Translations under genes and position numbers: made by a program
In this document: positions 58,469-64,000 of the stretch, one piece after another
Numbering within the stretch: the stretch's first letter is position 1
How the letters are laid out: every line of letters starts with the position of its first letter
NCBI RefSeq assembly: GCF_009724245.1
Contig: NZ_WNNK01000009.1
Span: forward strand, 164,764 to 228,763
Length of the DNA: 64,000 bases
Reading direction: 5' to 3'
DNA from: Pseudomonas spelaei
Lineage (GTDB): Bacteria; Pseudomonadota; Gammaproteobacteria; Pseudomonadales; Pseudomonadaceae
Notes under the pieces: model-generated
The model's input: the letters and a program-made list of their open reading frames with translations, nothing else
The model's database searches: none
Told to the model about the DNA's origin: nothing

Positions 58469-58827
58469 TCGTTTCATATGATTGGCTCAAAAGCGCTTTG
58501 GCGCGTTCATCTCCAGCTAATACGACTCCAATGATCATCAAGGCATCACAGATCACGGTCACGCTGCTGTGCCCCAGCGCACTTTTACTAAGTTACTTCT
58601 GGTCAGTATGGATACCGCGCTATTTGCTGGATCGCTCGTTGAAAGCGTCCGTACGACCATTGCTTAACGCGTCCTCCAAAACCCAACACTGCACCGTGGT
58701 GTTTCGCCTACCGGTCGGTCGCGATACGGCCCGGCAGTTTTTGACTGACATCGGTGAAAAGTATCCAGGCTCCAACCCCGAAATTATTGCCCTCGCAATA
58801 GGTAATGCCCTGGGAGGTGATAAGTGA
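58465..58827 (+). CDS. Element small membrane protein, unknown function
   Basis: A 120-aa protein with one hydrophobic segment (ITVTLLCPSALLLSYFWSVWIP) and a soluble C-terminal part (HCTVVFRLPVGRDTARQFLTDIGEKYPGSNPEIIALAIGNALGG). It is coupled by overlap to its neighbours. No homology recognised. Confidence 0.6.
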   Translation: MIVSYDWLKSALARSSPANTTPMIIKASQITVTLLCPSALLLSYFWSVWIPRYLLDRSLKASVRPLLNASSKTQHCTVVFRLPVGRDTARQFLTDIGEKYPGSNPEIIALAIGNALGGDK

Positions 58828-59402
58828 GCATTGATCATGACTGCTTCAACTGCGGCGCGGGCCAGGATTTTCTTTCCCTGCGCATGACCCGAGCCCTATC
58901 AGCGGTTCTGCAAGAGCGCAATCAGCAAATTGGTCCTAAAGGCTACGCTGTCCCGCTCGAAGACCAACACATCCACGGCGAGATTGCACAGGCCGCCGCT
59001 GACTTCCTGACTCCTGCACAAATCCTAGCCGCCAAAAACAGCTGGGCAGTACATAAAGCCGAGCATCCCCGTCGCCGGCAATTGGTTATCGGTGCAGCCC
59101 TGGCGTTGGCTGAAATTGAACGAATTGACCGTCTTTCACTAATGCCTGGTGAGCCGGTGGGTATTACCCCAAGCCCCCTCACTGAAGAAAACCGCACAGA
59201 CAAACTTCAAGATCTGATGCGAGAAGAGCTGCACATGCTGCGTGCCTCTCATGACCACGAGCTCTGCAGGCGCGTCGCGCTGGATCAACAACTTGTGGAG
59301 CTTGTTCGAAAAGTCATACACGCGGTGAAAACCGGCTCGCTGCCCACAGACCTTACTGAACTCGAAGCCTGGCTGTTTCAGAAGGTGGACAGCGATGAGT
59401 AA
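58824..59402 (+). CDS. Element protein of unknown function
   Basis: A 192-aa protein starting at GTG 58824 (MSIDHDCFNCGAGQDFLSLRMTRA), overlapping the preceding stop. An N-terminal pair of cysteines (CFNC) and a His-rich middle (EDQHIHGEIAQAA) hint at a metal site; the C-terminal half is helical. No family recognised. Confidence 0.6.
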   Translation: MSIDHDCFNCGAGQDFLSLRMTRALSAVLQERNQQIGPKGYAVPLEDQHIHGEIAQAAADFLTPAQILAAKNSWAVHKAEHPRRRQLVIGAALALAEIERIDRLSLMPGEPVGITPSPLTEENRTDKLQDLMREELHMLRASHDHELCRRVALDQQLVELVRKVIHAVKTGSLPTDLTELEAWLFQKVDSDE

Positions 59403-59619
59403 GTTCCTACGAGGAGCCCAAGACAGGCTTCAGCAGCTATCTGCATTTGCTCAGTCCGAAGGTTGGACTGTAACGCGAACGGCCGGCGGGCACATCAAGT
59501 TCAGCAAACAGGGTTACGCACCCATATTTACATCCTGCACGGCCAGTGATTACCGCGCTGAACGCAACGCTATTGCCCGCTTGCGCCGAGCCAGCCTACT
59601 CAACAAACAGCCCTCATAG
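59395..59619 (+). CDS. HicA-like double-stranded-RNA-binding-fold protein
   Basis: A 74-aa protein with the compact HicA-type fold: an N-terminal helix, then WTVTRTAGGHIKFSK with the conserved His33, and a C-terminal helix ending RLRRASL. HicA toxins are mRNA interferases; the residues flanking the histidine here match the family loosely. No hicB-like gene is adjacent, but an Arc-type DNA-binding protein follows at once. It could be a toxin with an unusual partner or a derived RNA-binding factor. Confidence 0.65.
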   Translation: MSKFLRGAQDRLQQLSAFAQSEGWTVTRTAGGHIKFSKQGYAPIFTSCTASDYRAERNAIARLRRASLLNKQPS

Positions 59620-59629
59620 GAAACGCGTG

Positions 59630-59869
59630 ATGAGCAATCAACCAAAACACCAAATCGAAGAAAAATTTGTCCTGCGTCTTCCCGATGGGATGCGCGGGCG
59701 TATCGCTATGCAGGCGCGCGAAAACGCACGCTCAATGAATTCGGAAATCATCCATCGCTTGGAGAACACCGCCGAACTTGAAACTGCGCTCGAGCGCGCA
59801 TTGAAAATCATCGACCAGTTGCTTCTGGTCCCCGCCCCGCCCTATGAAAATCAGGGAGCCCGCGCATGA
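59630..59869 (+). CDS. Arc-family ribbon-helix-helix DNA-binding protein
   Basis: A 79-aa ribbon-helix-helix protein. KFVLRLPDGMRGRIAMQARENARSMNSEIIHRLE matches Arc/Mnt repressors of phage P22 type. ATG 59630 follows AGGAAACGCG. The product probably represses its own operon and may neutralise the HicA-like protein encoded just before. Its stop overlaps parB. Confidence 0.83.
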   Translation: MSNQPKHQIEEKFVLRLPDGMRGRIAMQARENARSMNSEIIHRLENTAELETALERALKIIDQLLLVPAPPYENQGARA

Positions 59870-61647
59870 AGCAGTCTTTGGTCCAGACCATGAAAGACAA
59901 GTTGGTGGTGCCGGCATTTGATTCGAATTTGCCGGCAGCAGCACGCATGAGTGATCCCATCGTCGACACCCCCATGTTGTTGACGTTGGATGAAACGCTG
60001 CCATATGACGAAAACCCACGAACAACCCGCAACCCAAAGTATGACGACATCAAAGATTCGATACGGCATCGAGGACTTGATACGCCTCCTCCCGTCACAC
60101 GTAAACCAAGTGAGGAGAAGTACCGAATCCGCAATGGCGGTAATACGCGCCTGGCCATTCTCAACGAGTTGTACCGTGAAACCGGGGACGAAAAATTCTT
60201 CAGGTTTCATTGCCTGTTCCGCCCGTGGGACACGGTGCGGGGCGAAATCATCTCGCTCACCGGGCACTTGGCCGAAAACGACTTGCAGGGCCAGCTCCTG
60301 TTCATCGAACGCGCTATGGGCGTCGACAAGGCTAGGGCGCTGTATGAAACAGAGGCTGGAGAACCAATCTCTCAACGTGAGCTTGCGAGACGGCTGGCCT
60401 CTGACGGATATCCAGTTTCTCAGCCACATATCAGCCGGATGCAAGACACCATCCGTTACCTTCTGCCGGCGATTCCCGCCTTGCTGTATTCTGGACTTGG
60501 ATTTGATCGAGTCGTAAAACTGTTGGGGCTAAGAAAAAGTGCGCTTCAATGCTGGGAGCGTAATTACCAAGAGCAGGAGCAGCCCCTAGACTTCGACACT
60601 GTTTTTCAGGATGTGCTGTCCCAGTTTGAGGGGGACGCGGAAGAGTTTCTGTTCCCGCGCTTCCAGGACGAACTGATTGACCAACTCAAAAAGCCGTTGA
60701 ATCTCGGTTACGAGAAGATACTGCTGGAGATTACCCAGAACCAAGATCAACTGCGCCGCTCAACACCGGTACTTGAGATGCCTCAGTACCCGGGTGTGCA
60801 ATTTGAAAGACTGCCCCAACCTCATACGGCAGACGGTGGTATTCAGGCCAATCAGAGCCCTCCGCCACAACCTACTGCGTCTGGTATAGGTGGCACGCAT
60901 CCAGTAGTAGAACCAGCCTCTACTGCGCCTCCTTCCCAGTCTGCGGCCCAGCAACAGTTGGCCCCTCCCCCGCACGATCAAATGAGCCCGCAGGAGCGAC
61001 AAGCGCGTATCGATGCGCATATTGCGAGCCCGGTTAAAACCTCCCCCAGAGTCGACAAGATGAAACGGGAGCTCGCAGCGCTGGAGGGTGAAGTCTTGCC
61101 CGACTTTGCAGCGAATGCGTTGGTGGCCATCCCCATTCAAGCCGGTGGTCTCAACCCCATTTCGGACCTTTGGTACATCGAGCGTGAGATCGATAACGCC
61201 GTCACCTTGCGTCAGCACATTGCTCAGTTGGCACGCGAAATAGCCAGCTCCGTGAAAGCCCCCGGCGAATTCCTCGATATCGACGGTGGCGTGGGTTTTA
61301 GCTACCGGCATCCAGACGTTGAAGTGGACGTCACTGCCACAGCCCAACACACCTTGACGTTGCTCCAATCACTGAGCGGCTCAATGGCCATCGCGGTGAA
61401 GATGATTCAACAGAAGCCGGAGCTTCGAGTTGACGCCTTAGCCGACTTCGAGTTTGCAGCTGGGCTAGGCCCGATCCTGCTGGGTCAGCCTCACACACAA
61501 GATCAGGTGGCGGAGAATGAGAGCCGCCTCAGCGACGGGGCTCTGGTGAAACTGTTTCGAGTTATTCGTCTCGCGAGACGCTTGATTGACTTGGAAATCA
61601 AGTCAATCGCAAGGGGGAGTAGCGATGTCCAAGACACCTATCAATGA
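59866..61647 (+). CDS. parB: ParB-family protein of the element (PFGI-1 class)
   Basis: A 593-aa large ParB-like protein. The N-terminal ParB/Srx core is LPYDENPRTTRNPKYDDIKDSIRHRGLDTPPPVTRKPSEEKYRIRNGGNTR; a helix-turn-helix region follows (SQRELARRLASDGYPVSQPHISRMQDTI). After a Pro/Gln-rich linker (ANQSPPPQPT...) the C-terminal third differs from chromosomal ParB. It is the characteristic ParB of this class of integrative elements. Partner of ParA at 53451, though 5 kb away. Four palindromes suitable as binding sites lie in the STY4528-type gene downstream. Confidence 0.9.
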   Translation: MKQSLVQTMKDKLVVPAFDSNLPAAARMSDPIVDTPMLLTLDETLPYDENPRTTRNPKYDDIKDSIRHRGLDTPPPVTRKPSEEKYRIRNGGNTRLAILNELYRETGDEKFFRFHCLFRPWDTVRGEIISLTGHLAENDLQGQLLFIERAMGVDKARALYETEAGEPISQRELARRLASDGYPVSQPHISRMQDTIRYLLPAIPALLYSGLGFDRVVKLLGLRKSALQCWERNYQEQEQPLDFDTVFQDVLSQFEGDAEEFLFPRFQDELIDQLKKPLNLGYEKILLEITQNQDQLRRSTPVLEMPQYPGVQFERLPQPHTADGGIQANQSPPPQPTASGIGGTHPVVEPASTAPPSQSAAQQQLAPPPHDQMSPQERQARIDAHIASPVKTSPRVDKMKRELAALEGEVLPDFAANALVAIPIQAGGLNPISDLWYIEREIDNAVTLRQHIAQLAREIASSVKAPGEFLDIDGGVGFSYRHPDVEVDVTATAQHTLTLLQSLSGSMAIAVKMIQQKPELRVDALADFEFAAGLGPILLGQPHTQDQVAENESRLSDGALVKLFRVIRLARRLIDLEIKSIARGSSDVQDTYQ

Positions 61648-62320
61648 AGCCATTTTGGCTCAAGTTTTGCATCACATACGCAACGGCCAGCTACGGCGCT
61701 GCATTGAGATGGGTCTGGAGCCAGAGATACTCGCTCAGCTCCAACAGCCCTCTGTGTTGAGCTTGTTGCTCAATACCCCTGTGTCCTGGTGCAGGGTCAC
61801 CATCGATGGGGACATGGTGAAAAAACTGTTAATCGGTGCGCAACGTTCCGACGAAGAGGTGCGCATGATCGAACGCGCCCTGCGACTGGGCGCAACCACT
61901 CAGATGCTGCAACAGTTCTTCGGGTTGTCTCCCCAGGACGTAGCCACCCAACGCCTGATGATGGGAGTTACGGCACGCCGCGGCCGGTGGAGAGAGTTCA
62001 GTGAAGAGATGGACGCTCACCTTTGGTATCGCTGGACTCATTTGATGCAGGAGCATCAAGTTGAGCTTGAAGACAGTTTAGCGTTGCTGGACATCGCCAT
62101 GTTGGTGGCCGAAGAACTCAATGCCCCACAAGATACCAAACTGGATGAAAACTGCGAAAACCTCAGTTTGGCAATCATCTGGCACCGAGTGCAGTCGTGG
62201 ATCAAAGAAGGGCTCTACCCAGCTACCGGACTGCCCAAAAGGCTGCAGTTGGTGTCTGCAACGCCACAGCGAGTGATTCCACCTGCGGTGATACCGGCGA
62301 AAGGTGAACCCAGCCTATGA
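61625..62320 (+). CDS. DUF2857 family protein
   Basis: A 231-aa element protein matching the DUF2857 family that always accompanies parB in these islands. ATG 61625 follows GGGGGAG; the frame runs upstream into parB. It has a helical N-terminus (LAQVLHHIRNGQLRRCIEMGLEPEILAQLQQP) and a RRGRWREF motif; HTH-like segments suggest DNA binding. Function is unknown. It overlaps the next gene by four bases. Confidence 0.85.
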   Translation: MSKTPINEAILAQVLHHIRNGQLRRCIEMGLEPEILAQLQQPSVLSLLLNTPVSWCRVTIDGDMVKKLLIGAQRSDEEVRMIERALRLGATTQMLQQFFGLSPQDVATQRLMMGVTARRGRWREFSEEMDAHLWYRWTHLMQEHQVELEDSLALLDIAMLVAEELNAPQDTKLDENCENLSLAIIWHRVQSWIKEGLYPATGLPKRLQLVSATPQRVIPPAVIPAKGEPSL

Positions 62321-63621
62321 AGTTGTCTCGGCTGCCATTGTCGACGCTTCTGGACTCGGCTTCGGGCCACCTTGAGGATTACTTACGCCTGAAAAAAGAG
62401 TCAGCACCGATTGAAACCGCAGGATCATCGTCCTACTCCGGCATCATTTTTAGCGGCAACCCGCACGAAACAGTTCCTCGCCGTTTGCTGCTGGATGACA
62501 GGTTGACCCCGCTTGAGAGAAACACCTGGCAGGTATTTCGTCTGTTGATCAATGACGACGGCCTTACGGCGTTCCCCACCTATGACCAACTGCGGCCATA
62601 TTTGGGTATGCAACCCGGCAGGCTAGCTTCGCGCGAAACCGTATCAAAAGCCTTAGTCACCCTTCGCTTGACCCGATGGCTTAGCTTGGGCCGACGGGTG
62701 CGCAATGACCTCAGCGGTCAAGTTCAAGGCAACGTCTACCTACTCCATGATGAACCGGTGACACCGGCCGAGGCCATGGAGTTTGACAAGGATTATTTGC
62801 AGCTACTTGCTCAGTCTATGGAGCATCAGACGAAGGTGATCCGCGAGGTCGCGGAAATTGCCTGGAAAGAATTCGCAGCAGATCCCGATGTTGGCCAGCG
62901 CTTACCCAGCCGTTTGGACATCATCGAAAGCCGTCTGAATAGCCAGTCTTGGACGCAATCACAGGCACCTATCGCTCTAACAGTGCCTGAGTTCGGCATC
63001 CGAACTCAGCAAAATATAGCGCCGTCGTCACTGAGTTCGGATGCCGAACTCCGTGAAAATGAAGGCGAGCGAATCACTTTTGAGCTGAGTTCGGATACCG
63101 AACTCAGCCGGAATACACTGAGTACGGCCTTAGTTCGGCATCCGAACTCATATAGTACGTATACAAATACACACAACGATGTTTGTAAAAGCTCTGTACA
63201 GGTACCGCCCGCCCCTTCAACCGATATCACCGCCGGACTACTCGATGCCCTGCATCGCCTTCCCGCTGAACAAAAACAGAACGCGGTCGTGGCCTTGCAA
63301 AAAGTGCCGGTGGAGCTGAAACCAGCACTCATCACACAATGGATGCATCGCTGTGACTCGGGAGGAATCCGAAACCCACTGGGTTATCTGATGACACTGG
63401 TCAACATGGCGGTGCGTGGTGATTTCAACAGCGAGTGGAACCCTGACGGCAAGGTCAAATCGAGCCCGGGGCCCCAAGGCGCTGTTGATCCGCCAGCCAA
63501 TACAGGTCCACCGACGCAGGCGGCGTCTGTCGTACGTAGCCCTGAGTCGATACAAACCGCCAAGCAAACACTCAGTGGAATGTTGCACCTGTTGAACCCC
63601 AGCAGAGGTGCACAACCATGA
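62317..63621 (+). CDS. STY4528-family island replication protein
   Basis: A 434-aa protein of the STY4528 pathogenicity-island replication family. The N-terminal half has a winged-helix-like region (LTPLERNTWQVFRLLINDDGLTAFPTYDQLRPYLGMQPGRLASRETVSKALVTLRLTRWLSLGRR) typical of replication initiators. The middle (residues 225-280) is low-complexity and its DNA contains four GAGTTCGG/CCGAACTC palindromes. The C-terminal helical domain is LHRLPAEQKQNAVVALQKVPVELKP. The gene overlaps the DUF2857 gene by four bases and ends directly before the repeat array, as an initiator next to its origin would. Confidence 0.85.
   Translation: MKLSRLPLSTLLDSASGHLEDYLRLKKESAPIETAGSSSYSGIIFSGNPHETVPRRLLLDDRLTPLERNTWQVFRLLINDDGLTAFPTYDQLRPYLGMQPGRLASRETVSKALVTLRLTRWLSLGRRVRNDLSGQVQGNVYLLHDEPVTPAEAMEFDKDYLQLLAQSMEHQTKVIREVAEIAWKEFAADPDVGQRLPSRLDIIESRLNSQSWTQSQAPIALTVPEFGIRTQQNIAPSSLSSDAELRENEGERITFELSSDTELSRNTLSTALVRHPNSYSTYTNTHNDVCKSSVQVPPAPSTDITAGLLDALHRLPAEQKQNAVVALQKVPVELKPALITQWMHRCDSGGIRNPLGYLMTLVNMAVRGDFNSEWNPDGKVKSSPGPQGAVDPPANTGPPTQAASVVRSPESIQTAKQTLSGMLHLLNPSRGAQP
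62988..63150. repeat. Four TTCGG-N3-CCGAA palindromes inside the STY4528-type gene
   Basis: Copies at 62988-63008 (TGAGTTCGG, CAT, CCGAACTCA), 63032-63052 (TGAGTTCGG, ATG, one mismatch), 63084-63108 (GCTGAGTTCGG, ATA, CCGAACTCAGC, perfect 11-bp arms) and 63131-63150 (TAGTTCGG, CAT, CCGAACTCA). Spacing is about 45-50 bp. The spacers vary while the arms are kept. Likely binding sites for a dimeric protein such as ParB, Arc-like or the initiator itself. Confidence 0.82.
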
Positions 63622-64000
63622 TGCCTTCCGGCAACAACGGTGCAAGTGATTCGGCCCGAATCACCCAGGCAGGGGCCGATATCGGTGCTGGCCGTCAGCC
63701 AAGTGGTGCGGCCCACACCACCCTGACAGGATCCGATATCGGTATTGGCAGCAACGGTGCAAGTGTTGCGGCCCGCAACACCCCGGCAGGGTCCGATATC
63801 GGTATTGCCAGCAACGGTGCAAGTGTTGCGGCCCGCAACACCCCGGCAGGGGCTGATATCGGTATTGGCCGTCAGCCAAGTGGTGTGGCCCACACCACCC
63901 CGGCAGGGTCCGAAATCGGTATTGCCAGCAACATCGCAAGTGATGTGGCCCACATCACCCCGGCAGGGGCTGATATCGGTATTGGCCGTCAGCCAAGTGG
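63618..64000 (+). CDS. Possible open frame through the repeat array, doubtful gene
   Basis: ATG 63618 overlaps the preceding stop (ATGA) and stays open to the window end. It would encode a repetitive 19/20-residue unit (NGASVAARNTPAGSDIGI). Since every repeat unit is a multiple of three and several other frames, including the minus strand, are open too, openness is not evidence of coding. The overlap start is the only positive sign. Confidence 0.25.
   Translation, partial: MMPSGNNGASDSARITQAGADIGAGRQPSGAAHTTLTGSDIGIGSNGASVAARNTPAGSDIGIASNGASVAARNTPAGADIGIGRQPSGVAHTTPAGSEIGIASNIASDVAHITPAGADIGIGRQPS
63632..64000. repeat. 57/60-bp direct repeat array with covarying palindromes, probable oriV
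   Basis: Six full units and part of a seventh, in periods of 57, 60, 60, 57, 60, 57 bp. Each has a 19-bp palindrome (start positions 63646, 63703, 63763, 63823, 63880, 63940) of the form 7-nt arm, GGCCC, 7-nt arm, then GATATCGG. The arm sequence varies (GTGATTC, GTGGTGC, GTGTTGC, GTGTTGC, GTGGTGT, GTGATGT) and the opposite arm follows it, apart from one mismatch in the second. From memory, pKLC102 and PFGI-1 place oriV in a 57-bp repeat region, which fits this location beside the initiator gene. The array continues past the window. Confidence 0.8.

Larger units (their letters stand above)
53358..64000. mobile_element. Integrative and conjugative element, parA-side end (PFGI-1/pKLC102 class)
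   Basis: The region runs from the tRNA-Lys remnant to the window end with all genes on the plus strand: parA, unknown, DUF2786, HNH, dnaB, small unknowns, HicA-like, Arc-like, parB, DUF2857, STY4528-like, then a repeat array. The parA-dnaB-parB-DUF2857-STY4528 order is the conserved replication and partition module of genomic islands such as PFGI-1, pKLC102, PAGI-2 and SPI-7. These often use tRNA-Lys. The integrase, pilus, relaxase and cargo genes must lie further right. Coding density is high, with many four-base overlaps, unlike the chromosome. Confidence 0.88.

Noticed and set aside
63384..63953. A 189-aa Cys/Gly/Thr-rich repetitive minus-strand frame over the repeat array
   Set aside because: Repeat units are multiples of three, so any frame open in one unit stays open in all; it also crosses the 3' end of the STY4528-type gene.
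63632..64000. A CRISPR array
   Set aside because: The repeat covers nearly the whole unit, with no unique spacers of even length, and the variation is in palindrome arms. No cas genes nearby.

Overview
The window is a stretch of a GC-rich Pseudomonas chromosome, most likely of the P. fluorescens group, that ends inside an integrated mobile element. From memory, the gene order from speC through ampE, ampD, nadC, pilA, pilC, pilD, coaE, yacG and ndh to a tRNA-Lys gene follows the P. aeruginosa PAO1 segment around PA4513-PA4541. Extra blocks are interleaved with this backbone: a serralysin protease, a sigma/anti-sigma/siderophore receptor set, PhoD and the fructose PTS operon. REP-type palindromes in the intergenic spaces are also typical of fluorescent pseudomonads.

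Layout. 1-5.6 kb: a dipeptide ABC importer (dppABCDF). 5.7-6.7 kb: two small unknown genes facing away from each other around a perfect operator-like palindrome. 6.8-8.4 kb: prfC on the minus strand. 8.7-12.2 kb: an osmoprotectant (betaine/choline type) ABC importer. 12.2-13.8 kb: speC behind a long leader with its own promoter-like element and a terminator-like hairpin. 13.8-15.3 kb: an orphan serralysin-type protease. 15.4-22.2 kb: the piu iron locus (Sel1 protein, piuC, piuA, PepSY flavoreductase). 22.3-26.3 kb: an ECF sigma factor, FecR regulator and TonB receptor of the hydroxamate type. 26.6-28.2 kb: PhoD phosphatase. 28.4-35.2 kb: fruBKA with the divergent regulator fruR/cra and an operator. 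35.2-43.8 kb: TatD, a zinc-ribbon membrane protein, a chemoreceptor, ampE, ampD, a DUF1631 protein, nadC and a DUF6388 protein. 43.9 kb: tRNA-Thr. 44-49.1 kb: pilin, a pilin-ligase-like membrane protein, pilC, pilD, coaE and yacG, with no pilB. 49.1-53.0 kb: small conserved proteins and ndh.

At 53.1-53.4 kb there is an intact tRNA-Pro and then only the 3' 52 nt of a tRNA-Lys gene, followed by foreign sequence. This is the attachment junction of an integrative and conjugative element of the PFGI-1/pKLC102/PAGI-2 type. Everything from about 53.36 kb to the window end is the parA-side maintenance and replication module of that element. It is one tight run of overlapping genes: parA, unknown, DUF2786, HNH nuclease, dnaB, a string of small unknowns, a HicA-like protein, an Arc-like repressor, parB, DUF2857 and an STY4528-type replication protein. 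It ends in a 57/60-bp direct repeat array that is probably the plasmid-like replication origin (oriV).

The two most striking sequence signals are both in this module. Four TTCGG-N3-CCGAA palindromes are embedded inside the STY4528-type gene. In the terminal array each repeat unit carries a 19-bp palindrome whose two arms change together from unit to unit around an invariant GGCCC centre. Both look like protein-binding or strand-folding elements for replication or partition of the excised element.
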